64,000 nt of DNA. Source: Arthrobacter sp. B1I2 (GTDB lineage: Bacteria > Actinomycetota > Actinomycetes > Actinomycetales > Micrococcaceae). Numbering within the stretch: the stretch's first letter is position 1; each line of letters begins with the position of its first letter. Below, one piece after another: positions 18,150 to 25,570 of the stretch. Location of the stretch: contig NZ_JAUSYC010000001.1 in the NCBI RefSeq assembly GCF_030816485.1, forward strand, positions 2,542,001 through 2,606,000, in the 5' to 3' direction. A program made the translations under genes and the position numbers. The notes under the pieces were generated by a model that made no database searches, had not been told where the DNA came from, and saw only the letters and a list, made by a program, of their open reading frames with translations.

Positions 18150-19361
18150 TTGTCAGCAACGCTGAGCCTTGACCAGGCACGGCGGATCGCACTGGCAGCG
18201 CAGGGACTCCACAAAGGACGGCCCACCGGCCCCGTGACAGCACGGGCGGTGGGCCGTACTTTTGCCCGTCTCCAGCTCGTACAGATCGATTCCGTGAACG
18301 TACTGGTGCGCAGCCATTTCCTGCCCTTCTATTCCCGCCTGGGCAACTACGACCGTGACATCCTGCAGCGCATGTCCGGCAGCCACCCCCGCCGCATGCT
18401 GGAGTACTGGGCGCACGAGGCGAGCTACATCCGGCCGGAGCATTACCAGGACCTGCTTCTATGGCAAAAGCGGTCCTGGGTGGGCGCCGCCCGGCTGGAC
18501 CCCGGGCTCCGCGATGACGTTGCGGCCAGGATCCTGGCGGTCCTCGCCCGGTCCCGGCCGATGACGGCCTCTGAACTGACTGCCCGGATCGGGCATGTGG
18601 AGGAAAAACAGACGGCCAACTGGGGGTGGAACTGGAACGCAGTGAAACGGGTCCTGGAACACCTCTTCGAAGAAGGGCTGGTATCGGCGGCCTCCAGGAC
18701 CGGGCAATTCGAGCGCAGGTACACGTTGACGTCCAAAGTCCTCCCAAACCCGGCCGCAGCGGGAGGGGAAGCGGACCCAACAGCTGCACTTCACCGGCTG
18801 ACCGAAGCGGCCGCGCGGGCGCACGGAATCGGAAGCATCCGCTGCTTCGCCGACTACTTCCGCATTCCGGTCAAGGCCACGGCGCTGGCCGTTTCGCATC
18901 TGGTGGAGCAAGGCAGGCTGGAGCCGGTTACCGTGGCGGGCTGGGGGCGGGAGGTCTTCCGGCACGTGGAAGCGGCACTGCCACGGCGTGCCACCGGCCG
19001 CGCGCTGTTGAGCCCGTTCGACTCCCTGGTCTTTGAACGCCGGCGCCTCCTGGAACTGTTCGGCTTCCATTACCGGATCGAGATCTACACGCCGGAGCCC
19101 AAACGGCGCTTCGGCTACTACGTCCTGCCTTTCCTGCTGCGCGACAGGATCGTGGCCCGCGTTGACTTGAAGGCGGACCGGGCTGGCGGCCGGCTGCTGG
19201 TGAGATCCGCCTTTGCCGAGCCGGACGCACCGGCGGACACCGCCGTCGAACTCGCTGCTGAGCTGAAGCTGATGGGTGACTGGCTTGGCCTGCCTGGAGT
19301 GGACGTGGGGCCTGCAGGTGACCTTTCTACCGGGCTGGCACGGGAGCTGGCACGCCTGTAA
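18150..19361 (+). CDS. YcaQ/AlkZ-family winged-helix DNA glycosylase
   Basis: The 403-residue protein belongs to the HTH_42 (YcaQ/AlkZ) superfamily of DNA glycosylases that remove bulky alkyl adducts and unhook interstrand crosslinks. The catalytic QxD motif of the YcaQ-like branch is visible as QID in LQLVQIDSVNVLVRSH near residue 50. Tandem winged-helix domains follow, with a typical EYWAHEASYI segment. Late motifs GRALLSPFDSLVFERRR and GYYVLPFLLRDRIVARVDLK are also family-like. It starts at TTG 18150 with AGAGAGGA just upstream. It is cytoplasmic and probably monocistronic or cotranscribed with hpf (29-base gap). Substrate range is unknown. Confidence 0.88.
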   Translation: MSATLSLDQARRIALAAQGLHKGRPTGPVTARAVGRTFARLQLVQIDSVNVLVRSHFLPFYSRLGNYDRDILQRMSGSHPRRMLEYWAHEASYIRPEHYQDLLLWQKRSWVGAARLDPGLRDDVAARILAVLARSRPMTASELTARIGHVEEKQTANWGWNWNAVKRVLEHLFEEGLVSAASRTGQFERRYTLTSKVLPNPAAAGGEADPTAALHRLTEAAARAHGIGSIRCFADYFRIPVKATALAVSHLVEQGRLEPVTVAGWGREVFRHVEAALPRRATGRALLSPFDSLVFERRRLLELFGFHYRIEIYTPEPKRRFGYYVLPFLLRDRIVARVDLKADRAGGRLLVRSAFAEPDAPADTAVELAAELKLMGDWLGLPGVDVGPAGDLSTGLARELARL

Positions 19362-19410
19362 CGAGTATCCGCTCTCAGGGAAAAGGGAAACCGGCTGCGT
19401 GTCTCTCCCG

Positions 19411-19416
19411 TAGACT
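19411..19416 (+). promoter_or_regulatory. Likely -10 box of the secA promoter
   Basis: TAGACT in the 99-base gap before secA matches the actinobacterial -10 consensus and would give a leader of about 40 bases. No good -35 box is visible. Confidence is limited because only the hexamer supports it. Confidence 0.4.
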
Positions 19417-19460
19417 GAACACGCCAGAATTCGGCGGCATGAGACTGGGAGCATCTTCAC

Positions 19461-22202
19461 GTGGCATCACTTATCGAAAAAATTCTCCGCACGGGTGACA
19501 AGAAAACACTCCGGCAGCTGCGGAACTATGCCGACTCCATCAACGCCCTCGAAGACTCGTTCAAGACATTTACCGACGCCGAGCTGCGCGAGGAGACTGA
19601 CCGCCTCCGCGAACGCCACGGGGACGGCGAAAAGCTCGAGGACCTGCTTCCGGAGGCCTTTGCCGCCGTGCGCGAAGCATCCTCGCGGACCTTGGGCATG
19701 CGCCACTTCGATGTCCAGCTGATGGGCGGCGCTGCCCTGCATCTGGGCAACATCGCTGAAATGAAGACCGGTGAAGGCAAGACCCTGGTGGCGACCGCTC
19801 CCGCCTACCTGAATGCCCTCACCGGCAAGGGCGTCCACGTGGTCACGGTTAACGACTACCTCGCCGAATACCAGTCCGAACTCATGGGCCGCGTCTACCG
19901 CTTCCTTGGCCTGACCAGCGGCGTCATCCTTGCCAACCAGGACCCCTCCGTACGCCGCCAGCAGTACGCCGCCGACATCACCTATGGAACCAACAACGAG
20001 TTCGGGTTCGATTACCTGCGCGACAACATGGCCTGGGACCGAAACGAATTGGTCCAGCGCGGCCACAACTTCGCCATCGTCGACGAAGTTGACTCCATCC
20101 TTATCGACGAGGCCCGCACGCCGCTGATCATCTCCGGACCGGCGCAGGGGGACACCAACCGCTGGTACAGCGAATTCGCCAAAGTGGTGCTCCGGCTGCA
20201 GCCCGGGAAGGACTACGAAGTCGATGAAAAGAAGCGCACGGTGGGCGTCCTGGAGAGCGGGATCGAAAAGGTCGAGGACTACCTTGGCATCTCCAACCTG
20301 TACGAATCCGCAAACACCCCGCTGATCGGGTTCCTGAACAACGCCATCAAGGCCAAGGAGCTGTTCAAGCGGGACAAGGACTACGTCATCCTGGACGGCG
20401 AGGTCCTGATCGTTGACGAGCACACCGGCCGCATCCTGGCCGGCCGGCGCTACAACGAGGGCATGCACCAGGCGATCGAGGCCAAGGAAGGCGTCGAGAT
20501 CAAAGCGGAAAACCAGACCCTGGCCACCGTGACGCTGCAGAACTACTTCCGCATGTACAGCAAGCTTTCAGGCATGACCGGTACCGCCGAGACTGAGGCG
20601 GCCGAGTTCATGAGCACCTACAAGCTGGGTGTTGTGGCCATCCCCACCAACCGGGACATGCAGCGGATCGACCAGTCGGACCTCGTGTTCAAGAACGAGG
20701 TTGTAAAGTTCGACGCCGTGGTGCGCGATATCGCCGAACGGCACGAAAAAGGCCAGCCGGTCCTCGTGGGCACCACCAGCGTGGAGAAGAGCGAGTACCT
20801 GTCCAAGCTGCTCGCCAAGGAAGGCATCCGCCACGAGGTCCTGAACGCCAAGAACCATGCCCGGGAAGCTGCCATTGTTGCCCAGGCCGGCCGGAAGGGC
20901 GCTGTCACCGTGGCCACCAACATGGCCGGCCGCGGCACGGACATCATGCTGGGCGGCAACGCCGAGTTCACCGCCGTCGCCGAACTCGCCCAGCGCGGGC
21001 TGGACCCGGAGGAGAACTCGGAAGAATACGAAGCAGCCTGGCCGGCGGCGCTTGAAGCTGCAAAGCAGTCCGTGAAGGACGAACACGAGGAAGTCCTGGA
21101 TCTCGGGGGCCTCTACGTCCTGGGCACCGAGCGCCACGAATCGCGCCGCATCGACAACCAGCTCCGCGGACGTTCCGGCCGCCAGGGTGACCCCGGCGAA
21201 TCCAGGTTCTATCTCTCGCTGACGGATGACCTCATGCGGCTCTTCAACTCCGGAGCTGCGGAACGGCTGATGAACAGCTCAGTCCCGGACGACGTCGCGC
21301 TGGAGTCAAAACTTGTGTCGCGTGCCATCGCTTCTGCCCAGGGACAGGTGGAAGGCCGTAACGCCGAGCAGCGCAAGAACGTGCTTAAGTACGACGACGT
21401 CCTCAACCGCCAGCGCGAAGCCATCTACAGCGACCGCCGGCGCATCCTGGAAGGCGACGACCTGCACGAGAAGGTGCAGTTCTTCATTGAGGACACCATC
21501 ACGGCCCTGATCGATGCCGCAACCGCCGAAGGGAACGGCGACGACTGGGACTTCCACCAGCTGTGGACAAATCTCAAGACGCTCTACCCGGTCAGCGTCA
21601 CGGCTGAAGACATCATCGAAGAAGCGGGCGGCAAGCCCGGGGTGACGGTGGAGCTGCTGAAGGAGGAGATTCTCTCCGACGCCCGCCTGGTATATCAGGC
21701 CCGTGAGGAGGTCATCGGCTCCGAAAGCATGCGCGAGCTCGAGCGCAGGGTGGTCCTTTCCGTCATTGGCCGCAAGTGGCAGGAACACCTGTACGAGATG
21801 GACTATCTCAAGGAAGGCATTGGCCTGCGCGCCATGGCGCAGCGCGATCCGCTGGTGGAGTACCAGCGCGAGGGTTTCGCCATGTTCCAAAGCATGATGG
21901 AAGCCATCCGGGAGGAAAGCGTCGGTTTCCTCTTCAACCTTGAGGTTGAAGTAACCCCCGCCCAGGATGTCGTAGTGCCGGACGCTGCCGGGGGCCACAC
22001 AGAGCACGTTGACCCGCAGGTTCACGCCGCTGGCCTTGAGGCCCCCGAGAGGCCGGCGCAGCTGCAGTACACGGCTCCCAGTGAGAGCGGCGAAACCCAG
22101 ACCCGCGTGGAAACCCAGTCCGGAGGCGGACGCTCCGGCAACCCCGCCAAGGCAGCCGCCCAGGATGCAACCAAACGCCCCGCGAAGAAGAAAAAGCGCT
22201 AG
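19461..22202 (+). CDS. secA: Preprotein translocase ATPase SecA
   Basis: SecA is the essential motor that pushes unfolded preproteins through SecYEG. The 913-residue protein shows the DEAD motor NBD1 with Walker A in [11 protein letters not shown] (near residues 100-110) and Walker [12 protein letters not shown] (near 208). It also has the PPXD and NBD2, with [13 protein letters not shown] and [15 protein letters not shown], then the helical scaffold. The C-terminus after about residue 830 is low complexity and ends in a Lys-rich tail. It lacks the Cys-rich zinc motif found in E. coli SecA, as is normal for actinobacterial SecA1. It starts at GTG 19461, the family start ([13 protein letters not shown]). 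A strong terminator follows. Confidence 0.98.
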   Translation: MASLIEKILRTGDKKTLRQLRNYADSINALEDSFKTFTDAELREETDRLRERHGDGEKLEDLLPEAFAAVREASSRTLGMRHFDVQLMGGAALHLGNIAEMKTGEGKTLVATAPAYLNALTGKGVHVVTVNDYLAEYQSELMGRVYRFLGLTSGVILANQDPSVRRQQYAADITYGTNNEFGFDYLRDNMAWDRNELVQRGHNFAIVDEVDSILIDEARTPLIISGPAQGDTNRWYSEFAKVVLRLQPGKDYEVDEKKRTVGVLESGIEKVEDYLGISNLYESANTPLIGFLNNAIKAKELFKRDKDYVILDGEVLIVDEHTGRILAGRRYNEGMHQAIEAKEGVEIKAENQTLATVTLQNYFRMYSKLSGMTGTAETEAAEFMSTYKLGVVAIPTNRDMQRIDQSDLVFKNEVVKFDAVVRDIAERHEKGQPVLVGTTSVEKSEYLSKLLAKEGIRHEVLNAKNHAREAAIVAQAGRKGAVTVATNMAGRGTDIMLGGNAEFTAVAELAQRGLDPEENSEEYEAAWPAALEAAKQSVKDEHEEVLDLGGLYVLGTERHESRRIDNQLRGRSGRQGDPGESRFYLSLTDDLMRLFNSGAAERLMNSSVPDDVALESKLVSRAIASAQGQVEGRNAEQRKNVLKYDDVLNRQREAIYSDRRRILEGDDLHEKVQFFIEDTITALIDAATAEGNGDDWDFHQLWTNLKTLYPVSVTAEDIIEEAGGKPGVTVELLKEEILSDARLVYQAREEVIGSESMRELERRVVLSVIGRKWQEHLYEMDYLKEGIGLRAMAQRDPLVEYQREGFAMFQSMMEAIREESVGFLFNLEVEVTPAQDVVVPDAAGGHTEHVDPQVHAAGLEAPERPAQLQYTAPSESGETQTRVETQSGGGRSGNPAKAAAQDATKRPAKKKKR

Positions 22203-22234
22203 CAGAACAGTTGTAGACAGCCGCTGGCGGCGGC

Positions 22235-22268
22235 AGGAGGGCAGGGGCGCACGCGTCCCTGCCCTCCT
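22235..22268. terminator. Strong hairpin terminator after secA
   Basis: A 12-bp perfect stem (AGGAGGGCAGGG at 22235-22246, complement at 22257-22268) with a 10-base loop follows the secA stop codon by about 30 bases. It also faces the 3' end of the convergent Rv3235-like gene at 22316, so it probably works in both directions. Confidence 0.85.
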
Positions 22269-22315
22269 TGCATGTCGTCTGCCCCGTGTCCTGGTTCGTA
22301 CCTGCTTGCAAGGGG

Positions 22316-22816
22316 TCAGCCGATGACGAGTTCAACGATCCGCCACACCTGCTTGCTGCGCTCCAGCCGGACAGCAACGGCACGGGCGCGGACATCGTCC
22401 ACCACCACAGCAGTGGCCTCATAGATCCCGTCCGCAACCTCACAGACCCGTACGGAGCGGACTGTCGAATTCCGATGGAGCCGGGCCAAAGCAGGATTGC
22501 CCGTCCTGGTGAGTTCCCGCCGGATCAGCGCTGCCCGGTGCTGCAATGATGCCAGGCAGCGCGGATCCAGGCGCCGCGCCAACTGGTGGAGCGGGCGGAT
22601 TCCGGCCAGGACTTCCATGGAAGCTTGCACCGTCCCGCGGGTAATGGCCCTGACCTCGGCAGCCTCGCTGACGGGCCGCAGGGATGGTGTGTTCGTCCCG
22701 GGGGATTGGCCCAGTGGGGTCGCTGATGCAGGCCGGGCATTTTCGATGCTGCTCCCTCCTTGCCGGGTGTTGGCGGCCGGCCCCTGGGCGGCCAGGGCAG
22801 GTGTCACTGCGGTCAT
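22316..22816 (-). CDS. Rv3235-like family protein
   Basis: A 166-residue cytoplasmic protein resembling the Rv3235 family, which in actinobacteria lies beside secA and is of unknown function. The first 50 residues are Ala/Pro/Ser-rich and disordered. The conserved part runs from VRAITRGTVQASMEVLAGIRPLHQL to the C-terminus, with VRSVRVCEVADGIYEATAVV and RAVAVRLERSKQVWRIVELVIG. This final strand-rich segment resembles a small NTF2-like or SecA-tail-like fold, but that is only an impression. The start at 22816 is preceded by AAGGGG six bases upstream; longer upstream reading is not supported. Confidence 0.78.
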   Translation of the reverse strand: MTAVTPALAAQGPAANTRQGGSSIENARPASATPLGQSPGTNTPSLRPVSEAAEVRAITRGTVQASMEVLAGIRPLHQLARRLDPRCLASLQHRAALIRRELTRTGNPALARLHRNSTVRSVRVCEVADGIYEATAVVVDDVRARAVAVRLERSKQVWRIVELVIG

Positions 22817-22883
22817 GTTGTTCCCCTTGGTTGGATTTGCTGGTGGTCCGGGTGGCCGGGCGCGATTGGTGATGGCATGCACC

Positions 22884-22917
22884 GGATGGCGGATAGCGGA
22901 TGGCGGATGGCGGGTGG
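22884..22917. repeat. Heptamer tandem repeat (GGATGGC)n
   Basis: Nearly five tandem copies of a 7-bp unit (GGATGGC, GGATAGC, GGATGGC, GGATGGC, GGGTGG) lie in the 144-base gap between the LysM gene and the Rv3235-like gene. The unit is read here on the plus strand. Such arrays are prone to slippage and may differ in number between strains. Confidence 0.85.
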
Positions 22918-22960
22918 ACCAGAGGGCAAGGCCGGCCCGGCAAGATAATGGAACCGGCCG

Positions 22961-23845
22961 TCACGCTGCCGGAGCCTGGAGTATCTGGCCTGGAAGCAGG
23001 ACATCCGGACACCCCCCGATCAGCGCCCGGTTCGCTGCGTACCACCGCGGCCATTCAAGAGCTATGTCCACGTCCGATGCGTCCGGTCCCAGGTAGGTAG
23101 CTACGATGTCCCATAACGTGTCGCCGGCGAGTACGGTCACTGCCTTCACCTGCCCGTGCGTGTCACGTCCGCCCATCTCGGACCCGGCCGTGGTCCTGGC
23201 CTCCGGTGCGGCCAGCAAGCCGGGATCCACCACAGGGCGAGCAGGCTGCCATCCCGGGCTGAGAGTGATGGCGGGTGGCTGGCTGCCGGATTCCCAGGGC
23301 GGCGCCTGGCCGTCGGGAGCGGGTAATGGTGCTTCCGCTGGAAGCGGCCGGGTTGGGACGTGCGTGTCGTATGGGCCATGCCCCGCCGTATGCTGTTGGG
23401 CATTTTCCGGGGCTGCAGAATGTGACGGCGCCGACGACGAGTAGTCCTGTGTTGGCGTCCACTCGGGCCCTGGCGTGATTGCGGACGCATTTGCAGCGGC
23501 GCCTGCCATGAGTTGCATCGAGAGTGCGGCAACCACTGCCCGCTGCATGAATGCGGGTGACAGCCTTCGGGCTGCCGCCGCAGCCCGGCGTCGTCCAAGG
23601 CGTTCCAGTAGAACCGCTGCTGAGGCACTCAGGATGGAAAAAGCCCACCAAAGCAAAAGGCCAATACCTGCAGCTGCGGTGGCGGCTGCCAGGAGGACTT
23701 CCATCGATGTGTCCTGGTGGCGTGCAGTGGATTCCTGCCATTGCGCGAGCAGGCCCGCTCCGAGGAAGCAGAGCAAAATTCCCAACGCCAGCAAGGCGAG
23801 CGCCGTAACGGCATCGGACCACCGCTTCCCCCCGAAGTACGCCAT
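22961..23845 (-). CDS. Membrane protein with C-terminal LysM domain
   Basis: A 294-residue protein with two N-terminal membrane helices (ALALLALGILLCFLGAGLLA near 14-33 and VLLAAATAAAGIGLLLWWAF near 50-69). A Pro/Ser/Ala-rich linker follows, then a C-terminal LysM-like domain starting VTVLAGDTLWDIVATYLGP and ending VLLPGQILQAP. LysM domains bind peptidoglycan or chitin-like glycans. Whether the C-terminus is outside depends on topology, which the two helices leave uncertain. The start at 23845 has AAAGGA upstream. Similar LysM proteins sit beside secA/Rv3235-like genes and Tad genes in related genomes as far as I recall. It is transcribed divergently from the gene at 23985 across a region with phased repeats. 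Confidence 0.82.
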   Translation of the reverse strand: MAYFGGKRWSDAVTALALLALGILLCFLGAGLLAQWQESTARHQDTSMEVLLAAATAAAGIGLLLWWAFSILSASAAVLLERLGRRRAAAAARRLSPAFMQRAVVAALSMQLMAGAAANASAITPGPEWTPTQDYSSSAPSHSAAPENAQQHTAGHGPYDTHVPTRPLPAEAPLPAPDGQAPPWESGSQPPAITLSPGWQPARPVVDPGLLAAPEARTTAGSEMGGRDTHGQVKAVTVLAGDTLWDIVATYLGPDASDVDIALEWPRWYAANRALIGGCPDVLLPGQILQAPAA

Positions 23846-23854
23846 TAGATTTCC

Positions 23855-23919
23855 TTTGATGTCATTTGACGCTGTTTGATGCTGCTTGAATCAGTCTGGA
23901 CCGCCTTTGAAGTATTTGT
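23855..23919. promoter_or_regulatory. Phased TTTGA-type direct repeats in a divergent promoter region
   Basis: TTTGA-like boxes occur at 23855, 23865, 23875, 23885 (as CTTGA), 23906 and 23915 (as TTTGT). The spacings are 10, 10, 10, 21 and 9 bases, close to whole helical turns, so the boxes face the same side of the DNA. They lie between the divergent LysM gene and the gene at 23985. Operator function is inference. Confidence 0.5.
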
Positions 23920-23949
23920 CCATACGTTGGAATGAAAAAGGTGGGCACG

Positions 23950-23978
23950 TTGACGGCCCTGCCGGGGGGCCCTACGCT
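23950..23978 (+). promoter_or_regulatory. Promoter TTGACG-17-TACGCT with leaderless start
   Basis: The hexamer TTGACG (23950-23955), a 17-base spacer and TACGCT (23973-23978) form a good housekeeping-sigma promoter. The -10 box ends six bases before ATG 23985, so transcription should begin at the start codon. Confidence 0.65.
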
Positions 23979-23984
23979 GGCGGA

Positions 23985-24554
23985 ATGCGCTGGGATGCAC
24001 TGTTCAATGACATGGAAAGCCAGCTCGCGGAGGCCGATCGCCTGGCGCTCGAAACGGAGATCAATGAGCGGACGCGGGCCGAAATGGTGAGCCTGCCCCT
24101 TGAGGACAGGCTGCGCGCAGCGGTCGGATACAGGATCGGCGTCCACCTCATCTGCGGCGAATCGGTGCACGGGGAATTGAAGCATGCCGGAGCGGACGCG
24201 CTGGTCCTGGATGAAGACCAGTACCAAGTGCTCATTCCCTACTCGGCGGCAGCCCGGTATGTAGGGCTGGGCAGGCACGCGCGGGCGGAGAACTCACCGG
24301 TCCGCCGTTCGATCGGTCTGGCTCATGCCCTGCGTGGACTGGCCCGCGACCGGGCAGAATTATCGGTGACGATTGGCGGTGGAGGCGGAGGCGTGCGGGT
24401 GGCCGGCGTTATCGACCGGGTGGGCAGGGATTACTTCGACCTGGCCACAGTCATCCCAGGCGAGGCGCGGAGGAGCCAAAGCGTTGGCCAGGTATCAGCC
24501 ATACCTTTCACGGCGCTGGCCATAATCAGGTCGCACAAGGCCGGCGGAATCTAG
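23985..24554 (+). CDS. Conserved hypothetical protein with two barrel-like halves
   Basis: I do not recognise a named family for this 189-residue protein. It begins with a helical segment (residues 1-45). Two beta-rich stretches of similar rhythm follow: residues 48-92 (GYRIGVHLICGESVHGELKH...VLIPYSAAA) and residues 125-182 (ELSVTIGGGGGGVRVAGVID...AIPFTALAII). Both have strand-turn-strand patterns ending in IP(Y/F)-x-A-x-A, which looks like an internal duplication of a small SH3- or Sm-like barrel; this is an impression, not a domain hit. No signal peptide or membrane helix is present. ATG 23985 was chosen because a complete promoter ends six bases before it. Confidence 0.7.
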   Translation: MRWDALFNDMESQLAEADRLALETEINERTRAEMVSLPLEDRLRAAVGYRIGVHLICGESVHGELKHAGADALVLDEDQYQVLIPYSAAARYVGLGRHARAENSPVRRSIGLAHALRGLARDRAELSVTIGGGGGGVRVAGVIDRVGRDYFDLATVIPGEARRSQSVGQVSAIPFTALAIIRSHKAGGI

Positions 24555-24559
24555 CTGCG

Positions 24560-24775
24560 TCAAACAGACTTGGAACGTGATTCCTTGATCATGCGGCTGG
24601 CCTCGGCATAGCGTTCCTCGATGTACTGCTCCAGCATTTTCTCTTCAACCCGCCACTGCCCCCGGCCACCCACCTGGATGGCCTTCAGCTCACCGCTGCG
24701 GACCAGGGCGTAGGCGGCAGGAGAGTTGATCTGGAGCTGCTCCGCGACGTCTGCGAGCGTTAGGAACCTGGGCAT
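24560..24775 (-). CDS. Small excisionase/MerR-like helix-turn-helix DNA-binding protein
   Basis: A 71-residue protein with a winged-helix DNA-binding domain of the excisionase/AlpA/BldC type: LTLADVAEQLQINSPAAYALVRSG is the helix-turn-helix, ELKAIQVGGRGQWRVEEKMLEQYI the wing and second helix. A basic C-terminal tail completes it. Such proteins act as small regulators or architectural factors; BldC-type members bind direct repeats head-to-tail. It is transcribed away from cpaB, with a TTATCCACA box and a 12-bp palindrome in the shared upstream region. Its start at 24775 has a CAAAAT -10-like hexamer six bases upstream, so it may be leaderless. No phage genes are nearby, so it is unlikely to be a real excisionase. 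Confidence 0.85.
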   Translation of the reverse strand: MPRFLTLADVAEQLQINSPAAYALVRSGELKAIQVGGRGQWRVEEKMLEQYIEERYAEASRMIKESRSKSV

Positions 24776-24813
24776 GCACCCATTTTGCCACCACAGGGCA
24801 CAGTTTGCGTCCG

Positions 24814-24822
24814 TTATCCACA
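24814..24822 (+). promoter_or_regulatory. Perfect DnaA-box-like 9-mer between HTH gene and cpaB
   Basis: TTATCCACA lies 39 bases upstream of the HTH gene start and 107 bases upstream of the cpaB start, in their shared divergent control region. It is identical to the boxes at 16254, 38602 (other strand) and 63279. Confidence 0.5.
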
Positions 24823-24832
24823 GTTTGGAGTG

Positions 24833-24844
24833 ATTTACGTAAAT
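24833..24844. promoter_or_regulatory. 12-bp perfect palindrome ATTTACGTAAAT
   Basis: The palindrome lies 11 bases after the TTATCCACA box in the HTH/cpaB divergent region and is strikingly AT-rich for this genome. It looks like a dimeric repressor operator; the adjacent small HTH protein is one candidate ligand. Confidence 0.55.
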
Positions 24845-24928
24845 GACTTTTGTTCCCCGGGCCTTGCGGTAACAATGAGGAGTCCGGCCACAGCGGGCAG
24901 GTCCGGTATGTCCATGGGGGAGAACGGT

Positions 24929-25570
24929 ATGGTTCCTGAATCGAGTGCCACTGCAGCACGGCTTAAGCGTCCGTCGTGGAAGGACCCGCGGCTGCTGGTG
25001 GGTATTCTCCTGGTCCTGGTGTCCGTTGCGGGAGTCATTTTCCTTGTTGGAAGTGCTGACCGCACCACGGAGGTCTACGCGGCGCGGGATGGCATTGCTG
25101 TTGGAGAGCGCCTGACGCCGGAGAATGTGGTCCGCGCCAAGGTCCGGCTGGGCGACACCGAGCAGCATTACATCACGGTCGAGGCCAGTCTGCCCCAGGG
25201 CGTTGTCGCTACGCAAAGGATCGCAAAGGACCAGTTGGTCCCCAGGGCAAGCCTTGGTGAGGTGGACCAGTTGGACCGGAAGCCCGTTGCCCTCAGCATC
25301 GAGCAGACCTTGCCGTCACAGGCAGTTGCCGGCGCCCGGGTGGACGTCTGGGTTGCCCAGCCGGACGCCAAGAATGGATTCAGCGAGCCCAAACTCATTC
25401 TTCCCGGTGCGGAAATCGCTGAGGTCACCACTGGCTCCACCGCCCTTGGGTCGTCAAAGACTACCGTGCTGATGGTCCTTGTGGAGGACAAGCAGATGCC
25501 TGCGCTGCTGGGCGCCCAGGCCAATGAGGCCAAGATATCCGTGGTGTGGAATCCGGGTGGCGCCCGATGA
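24929..25570 (+). CDS. cpaB: SAF-domain protein, CpaB/RcpC-like Flp pilus assembly
   Basis: A 213-residue protein with a short cytoplasmic N-terminus, one membrane helix (LLVGILLVLVSVAGVIFLV, near residues 22-40) and an extracytoplasmic SAF domain. The SAF begins TEVYAARDGIAVGERLTPENVV and is followed by a beta-rich RcpC-like part. CpaB/RcpC proteins are periplasmic or membrane components of Tad/Flp pilus machines. ATG 24929 was chosen because GGGGGAG lies six bases upstream; earlier in-frame ATGs at 24908 and 24914 lack this. The stop overlaps the CpaE-like start as ATGA, supporting the Tad assignment. The control region contains a TTATCCACA box and a palindrome. Confidence 0.8.
   Translation: MVPESSATAARLKRPSWKDPRLLVGILLVLVSVAGVIFLVGSADRTTEVYAARDGIAVGERLTPENVVRAKVRLGDTEQHYITVEASLPQGVVATQRIAKDQLVPRASLGEVDQLDRKPVALSIEQTLPSQAVAGARVDVWVAQPDAKNGFSEPKLILPGAEIAEVTTGSTALGSSKTTVLMVLVEDKQMPALLGAQANEAKISVVWNPGGAR

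Noticed and set aside
22884..22917. Tandem repeat as a CRISPR array
   Set aside because: The units are 7 bp and directly adjacent with no spacers, and no cas genes are present.
24560..24775. Small HTH protein as a phage or ICE excisionase
   Set aside because: No integrase, attachment repeats or phage genes are near; the context is Tad pilus and housekeeping genes.
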